Source of the DNA: Rachycentron canadum
Taxonomy: Eukaryota; Chordata; Actinopteri; Carangiformes; Rachycentridae
Assembly: GCA_038496675.1 (NCBI GenBank)
Contig: CM076650.1
Coordinates: 6,351,390-6,415,389 of the forward strand
DNA: 64,000 bases
Direction: 5' to 3'
Shown: positions 60,133 to 64,000 of the stretch, piece after piece
Layout of the letters: each line of letters starts with the position of its first letter
Numbering within the stretch: position 1 is the stretch's first letter
Notes under the pieces: generated by a model
What the model was told of the DNA's origin: nothing
What the model saw: the letters and a program-made list of their open reading frames with translations, nothing else
Databases searched by the model: none
Position numbers and translations under genes: made by a program

Positions 60133-62385
60133 ATGCAAACCAACCCCTGAGGAGATGTAGACGGGTACAAATACCCAGGCCAGAGCCAGCAACACATAGG
60201 TGGCCTGAGAGAGGAAAAGAGACAGAAGTATGACTTGATTCCCACAGTCAGTCACTGCAGGAGGAAATATCTCTCTGATCAACCTGAAGGAAAACATTTA
60301 ACTCCTCATGGGGTCTGTAAACCTTTGTACTGGTGCTGTGAATTGACTCCTGCCTCATGTTTACCACCTACTAAGTTCCTGTTGCTGCCCCCTGCTGCTG
60401 GTTGTCTGTTATATCTGTTGAAAGATGTTGAACTGTTGCAAAAGTTGTTTAATCTCTTTGGTCTAGACAGTGACATTGCTGTTGCAATGCTTTGGTCACA
60501 TGTTTTCTTTTCAGTGCAGAAAAGAAATTAGGAGGTGTGTATTGTTTTCTTGCACAAATAGTTATTTTTATGGTCAGCACACCACAAAAGAAACATGTAA
60601 AAGGATTAGTTCAGGCTCAGACTTCATTCCAGGCTGTTATGTGTTTAGTTATGATTGATAGATAAACTAGAATAACAAAGTGTGGATGTATGTTTTTACT
60701 CACATTCCATTCAAAACCAGTGACGGCGATGCCTCCTGCAGCTCCTGTTCCAGCCAGACCAATAAACAGACCTGAACCCTCTGAACTAGCAAACAGAGAC
60801 GCTCCGATCTGCACAAAGCAGTGAGGGAAGAAGTGTCCACATTGTTTTAATTAAGTCCCAATTACAACAATGTAAAAGCATGTAACAGTCATACATACAT
60901 ATTCTGTAAGTGTCATAAACTACATTATTGTTGATGCTGATGCGTCAGAGCATAGGCAGGATTTTACTGTTGTAGATGGTTGAGGTGAAACTGAATTGCT
61001 TCATTATCTTCAATCATAGGTGTCATGAGAGGATTAATGTGGGAGGAAAGAAGAGAAAGCAAACTGCTGCCAAAAAAGTTTGTTTTCATTTTCTGGATGT
61101 TTCCCTAATCTTTTTGTGAATTTTTGGAAACTTATCTATTTGGACTCAAAGATACATATTTTGTAAAGGGTTCTCAGGTAAAAAGGGGTTGGGAACTGCT
61201 CATTCAATCTTCATCATCTGTCTTTATCTTTTTATTGTACAACCTTAATTTAAAAGTAAATAACCACCAGCAGTGGAAATTGCCCAAATTGCAAAGTACA
61301 AAAGTCATATTATGTGATTTATATATATGTTTTTGTAAGTGTGACAATTGTAACGCACCGACAGCCTGGTGTTATGTCTAATTAATCTACATTCATCTCC
61401 TCACTGACGTTCACAACCAGGGACTTGTATTTAGTCAGTTTACCAGAAAAGCCTACAACTAAAGACAAGACAAGAAATAAAACTTAAAACCTTTTGTTAC
61501 CTTTATGACTTTTCTTGTGGTAAAACGTATTCACATGAAACATTTCTTTAACTTTTTGTGTAGGTTTATTTTCAGCTAAACATTCACTGAGTTGTTCTCT
61601 CTTCATTTTCACCCTTTTGAATTTTGCACATATCAGCAGCTATGTCAAAATCTGTGTATATGTTAATAAAGATTCATGCCCTCATAAAACTGCAGCTAGT
61701 TTACCAATGAATTTTGGTCCAGATGTCCTGCAGATAAGTGCTCAAACTATCATTTAGTGGTCTCCCCAATGAATTAAAAAGTTAGAAAGAGAAGCAAAGT
61801 GGTGTTGGAGGAGAATTTTCCAACAATCTGGCAACCTAAAAGTTATACTTACTTATTGCTTATAACTGATTTATAAAGGATAGGTAAAGTATTCATTAAC
61901 CATTAATAAGGCCATTAATTACAGCTTATAAACCCTTTATGAACAGTGCATTATCAGATACATTATTGCCATTTAGGATGAGAAAACTCACATCTCAACA
62001 CCAGAAAGATAAAATCTGATTCATCTACTGGAACAGCACGAGGAGATGTTACAGATGTTACAGATGTTACAGGGAAGCTCATGAGATACGAACACACACA
62101 CACTCACCGGCCACCAGGCCATGTCCCGTCCAGCCAAAAAATATCCACTCAGCGTATTCCTGCTCACCCTGCATGATGACTGACAGAGGAAACTGTTACA
62201 CAGAAGCATCCACACACATGCACATAAACTGCAGAAAAATACACACATATACATCTATATACACCTCTGACTCTTACCCAGATGCCAACAGCGAGGTTGA
62301 GAAGAAAGTAGGTTGCTATTACAATGATATCAGAGGAACTGAAGGACTGTGGTAGGTCATAGAAGTTGATGGTGGAATTAGACAT
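42262..62385 (-). CDS. slc5a10: Sodium/sugar cotransporter SGLT5
   Basis: Fifteen coding exons (minus): 62385-62278, 62179-62108, 60808-60704, 60204-60145, 59718-59614, 59490-59385, 58950-58870, 58755-58550, 55713-55578, 47393-47286, 47184-47034, 46847-46679, 44126-43911, 42682-42589, 42455-42262. They sum to 1911 bases, 636 residues plus stop. SGLT5 is a plasma-membrane Na+-coupled mannose/fructose transporter of kidney. The SSS-family core is intact: SGYFLAGRDMAWWP, GSGLFIGLAGTGAAGG, GFEWNATYVLLALAWVFVP, TMPEYLGRRFGG, LYTIAGGLAAVIYTD, TWYWCTDQVIVQRSLSAKN, MISRALYPD, AALMSSLTSIFNSSSTLF and SYLAPPVTAVF. The C-terminal membrane segment ends in NIFLYAYFA, as I recall for human SLC5A10. The cytosolic loop before it is longer and Arg/Ser-rich. 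Introns 8 and 9 contain fam83g on the other strand. The exon 4 donor (GGG|GTTGGT) is weak and followed by a CA repeat. Confidence 0.95.
44628..44660. repeat. (AT)n microsatellite in slc5a10 intron 12
   Basis: A pure TA run of about 33 bases between slc5a10 exons 12 and 13 (intron 44127-46678). The rest of this intron shows no recognisable element. Confidence 0.9.
48380..49328 (+). promoter_or_regulatory. CpG island and 5' region of fam83g, inside slc5a10 intron 9
   Basis: A strongly CpG- and G+C-rich segment embedded in an AT-rich intron, running up to the fam83g start codon. It includes a C-rich CCCCCTCCTCCCCCTCCTCC stretch at 48941-48960 and a 13-bp tandem repeat (GACTGACCGGGGG, about four units) at 49278-49325 directly before the ATG. 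The transcription start was not fixed. Confidence 0.65.
49329..56908 (+). CDS. fam83g: FAM83G / PAWS1, CK1-binding scaffold
   Basis: Five coding exons (49329-49820, 51588-51755, 52642-52766, 53643-55053, 56537-56908) total 2568 bases, 855 residues. FAM83 proteins recruit casein kinase 1; FAM83G acts in BMP/SMAD1 and Wnt signalling and in skin and hair. The N-terminal DUF1669 domain (about 10-310) starts with ALSQIQCLDDHHVNW and SKPEFFYSEDQRLALEALV. It includes LDLGWPEAISYRGVTRVTVY, the phospholipase-D-like core VIAVVMDVFTDVDIFRDLLD, and KFLLVDGDRAISGSYSFTW, with no catalytic HKD motif. The TFDLQFCDLYLLSRGVSL segment contains the FxxxF CK1 contact. The long tail is disordered and Pro/Ser/Thr-rich. 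Near residue 650, ASTVSEEEF resembles the Ser-rich site phosphorylated by BMP receptors in human PAWS1. Residue Ala34, altered in a human skin disorder as I recall, is conserved. The C-terminal exon holds GVSFSKLNNLRHLRAR, matching human. Confidence 0.95.
49821..51587 (+). other. fam83g intron 1 (also inside slc5a10 intron 9)
   Basis: No coding or RNA feature was recognised. An alternating (GAT)n stretch at 49834-49848 directly follows the exon 1 donor GTGGGAG. The region is otherwise AT-rich, with T runs near 50531 and 50886. Confidence 0.55.
56205..56400 (+). mobile_element. Degenerate second-type SINE copy
   Basis: It lies in fam83g intron 4, just before its last exon. The phrases GGGCCAGGGACCTTTGCTGCATGACA and GAAGGCATAAAATGCCC parallel the body and end of the SINE at 31198-31390. 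The tRNA-like head is badly decayed. Confidence 0.5.
57742..57747 (+). terminator. fam83g poly(A) signal
   Basis: AATAAA lies 834 bases after the stop codon, inside slc5a10 intron 8. The fam83g transcript would therefore end before slc5a10 exon 8 (58550), so the two mature mRNAs share no exonic bases. Confidence 0.6.
60081..60130. repeat. (GT)n microsatellite, a CA repeat in slc5a10 intron 4
   Basis: In the slc5a10 transcript this is a CA repeat starting about 14 bases after the weak exon 4 donor (intron begins at 60144). CA repeats in introns bind hnRNP L. Confidence 0.93.
60809..62107 (-). other. slc5a10 intron 2
   Basis: A 1.3 kb AT-rich intron. Nothing beyond short simple runs such as a threefold ACAGATGTT at about 62047-62072 was recognised. 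Confidence 0.6.
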
Positions 62386-64000
62386 CCTCAGTGTTCACAA
62401 ACCTACACACACACTTGAAAATAACAAAAACACACAAGGTTGTGTCTTATATTTCCCTTTTCTTACAGCCACACAACAACTGAATCTAACCCTTACACCT
62501 GGGCAATAAGAGTCTCATCAGACGACTGATTTACGCTCTCACAACCTGACACTGTGGACTGCTCTGCAAACACCCTAAACACCAAGAAGAACACATTACA
62601 CTACTGAAAAACCTGGACACCACCACACAGTCTGATTAAAAAAACAAAAAGCACCTTTAAATACTTGCTGCCCTTCTGACAAAAAACAGTCACTGACAAA
62701 CACACAATCCAGCCCTGAATAAAAGTCGCGTCTGGGCTGATCTACGTGCTGACCTCGCTGAAAGTCTGAGACAGAGTGTCACGTCTGAGTGTGAAGAGGG
62801 CAGTCCCTTTGCTTGAATTGATGATTAAACACATCACCTTAATGTAGCACCTGCAGAGCTGGCACACACACTGTGCTAGGGGATAATGGAGTGTGTGGTA
62901 TGGGTGAGCAGTGGAGTACAGCAGATGCTCATGTGGACCAGAGTCCATACTCACACACATACACACACACACGTACAGATGGTCAATCATTGGCGATGAC
63001 AAGTTTATAATCATTAGCGTCTAAACACATCTGCTGCTAAGTGCTTGGAACGGTCAGTGTGACAGAAACAGGTTTAACAGTTTCTGAGCTGTGTGTGGTT
63101 TCATTCAGTAACTTTTAGGAAGCAGTCACTAAGTCCACATAAAATTAACCTACTTCAGTAACACGGCCATGACTGGAAAACCACCTCCTTCCTACTCTTA
63201 CAAGACAGGTTCACAAGTTTCATGTCTGTCGTTAAATATTAATATGAATATTAAGAAATTGTTTTTTGCAGTAATTCTTCCTCCTGTTCTTATTGGCCAT
63301 TCAAAGATCTGCACCAATGCCACTGTCTAGATGATGGGAACTAAATCTACAGCCCTTGTTTTGTAAAATTGTATTCAGAGTTTTATCTGAAGCCAATAAA
63401 TGACTTTCAACTCTTCAAGGCTGAGTGGATTTTGTCCAAAGCTACAACCTTTATTGTATGAAATTCCCAATTTCCAATTCCCAAATTCCTAAAAAGAGGG
63501 AAAGTCAAAAGAAACAGAATGAGGTATGAGTATTATGATATTACCCTGCATTCACATGTTTTTTTTCTAAATACGACATAATTCCAAATTTTTTTCCTAG
63601 ATTTTTTTCTTCATTTACATTTAGTTTTCTGTCCATGTGTGTGAGATTAATGATGATGTGTGTGACGTCAGGGTGTCTCCATCACCACCATCTGCTCCTT
63701 ATAGCAGACAAACACCAGCCAGCAGTTTGTGTGTGAAACTGACTTAATTTCACATCAGGGAGCACGAAAGCAAACTCATTCAATTCTCTCAGACTTTTCT
63801 TTCTGTCAGGTTGTCTCTCAATGAAAAATATCCAGATGTGTTCAGATTCAAGGAGCAGTCTCTAATTTTTAGGTGTGAGTTTCATTAAGGCCATAAAATT
63901 AAAGTCAGGTTAAAGGGATAATTCACCCAGAATAGAGTCCGTCCATTTAATTCCACTCTGTACACAGCAGTCACTGAGTTGGTGTCTTGTTTCTTTTTAA
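62386..64000 (-). promoter_or_regulatory. Upstream region of slc5a10
   Basis: This is sequence 5' of the slc5a10 ATG. It is not CpG-rich, unlike the fam83g or eif3b starts, which fits a tissue-restricted promoter. No start site, TATA box or upstream gene could be assigned, and no open frame to the right edge resembles a protein. Confidence 0.35.

Noticed and set aside
1..64000. CRISPR arrays, prophage, operons or an intact autonomous transposon or endogenous virus
   Set aside because: All tandem arrays seen are microsatellites. No transposase, reverse transcriptase, integrase or capsid-like frame was found on either strand, and gene structure is vertebrate.

Overview
This 64 kb window is vertebrate nuclear DNA, almost certainly from a ray-finned (teleost) fish. 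The genes are compact and multi-exon, with GT-AG introns mostly under 1 kb. Simple repeats (CA/GT, GA, AT) are abundant, there are fish-type tRNA-derived SINE copies, and every recognisable protein is an ortholog of a vertebrate gene. No bacterial operon, CRISPR array, prophage or retroviral gene was seen. Exon boundaries were read by hand from splice sites and codon phase; wherever the exon sum is divisible by three, this is a strong internal check.

Layout, left to right. (1) ern2/IRE1-beta, minus strand, 5' part only: signal peptide, luminal sensor and transmembrane exons at 1313-6871; the kinase/RNase exons lie beyond base 1. (2) chst12, minus, five coding exons (8168-12226), with a probable non-coding first exon and CpG-type promoter near 14.93-15.1 kb. 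(3) A gene-poor interval (15.1-18.7 kb) with dispersed repeats. (4) eif3b, minus, 18 coding exons (19879-26149, 680 aa). Two of its introns carry a duplicated box C/D snoRNA-like gene. (5) brat1, plus, starting 554 bp from eif3b in a head-to-head arrangement (26704-33738). One exon junction does not keep frame. (6) grap, plus, an SH3-SH2-SH3 adaptor (35412-39523, 261 aa). (7) slc5a10, minus, 15 exons (42262-62385, 636 aa), interleaved with fam83g, plus, 5 exons (49329-56908, 855 aa). slc5a10 exon 9 lies inside fam83g intron 4, and fam83g occupies slc5a10 introns 8 and 9.

The window joins two conserved vertebrate neighbourhoods: eif3b-chst12 with brat1 (human 7p22.3) and grap-fam83g-slc5a10 (human 17p11.2). 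The proteins are not one pathway. They cover ER stress sensing, chondroitin sulfation, translation initiation, DNA-damage/integrator-linked scaffolding, tyrosine-kinase signalling, sugar transport and CK1/BMP/Wnt signalling. The least expected signals are the paired snoRNA-like elements in eif3b, dinucleotide repeats abutting splice donors in three genes, the brat1 frame break, and an array of DR1-like nuclear-receptor motifs inside an intergenic repeat.
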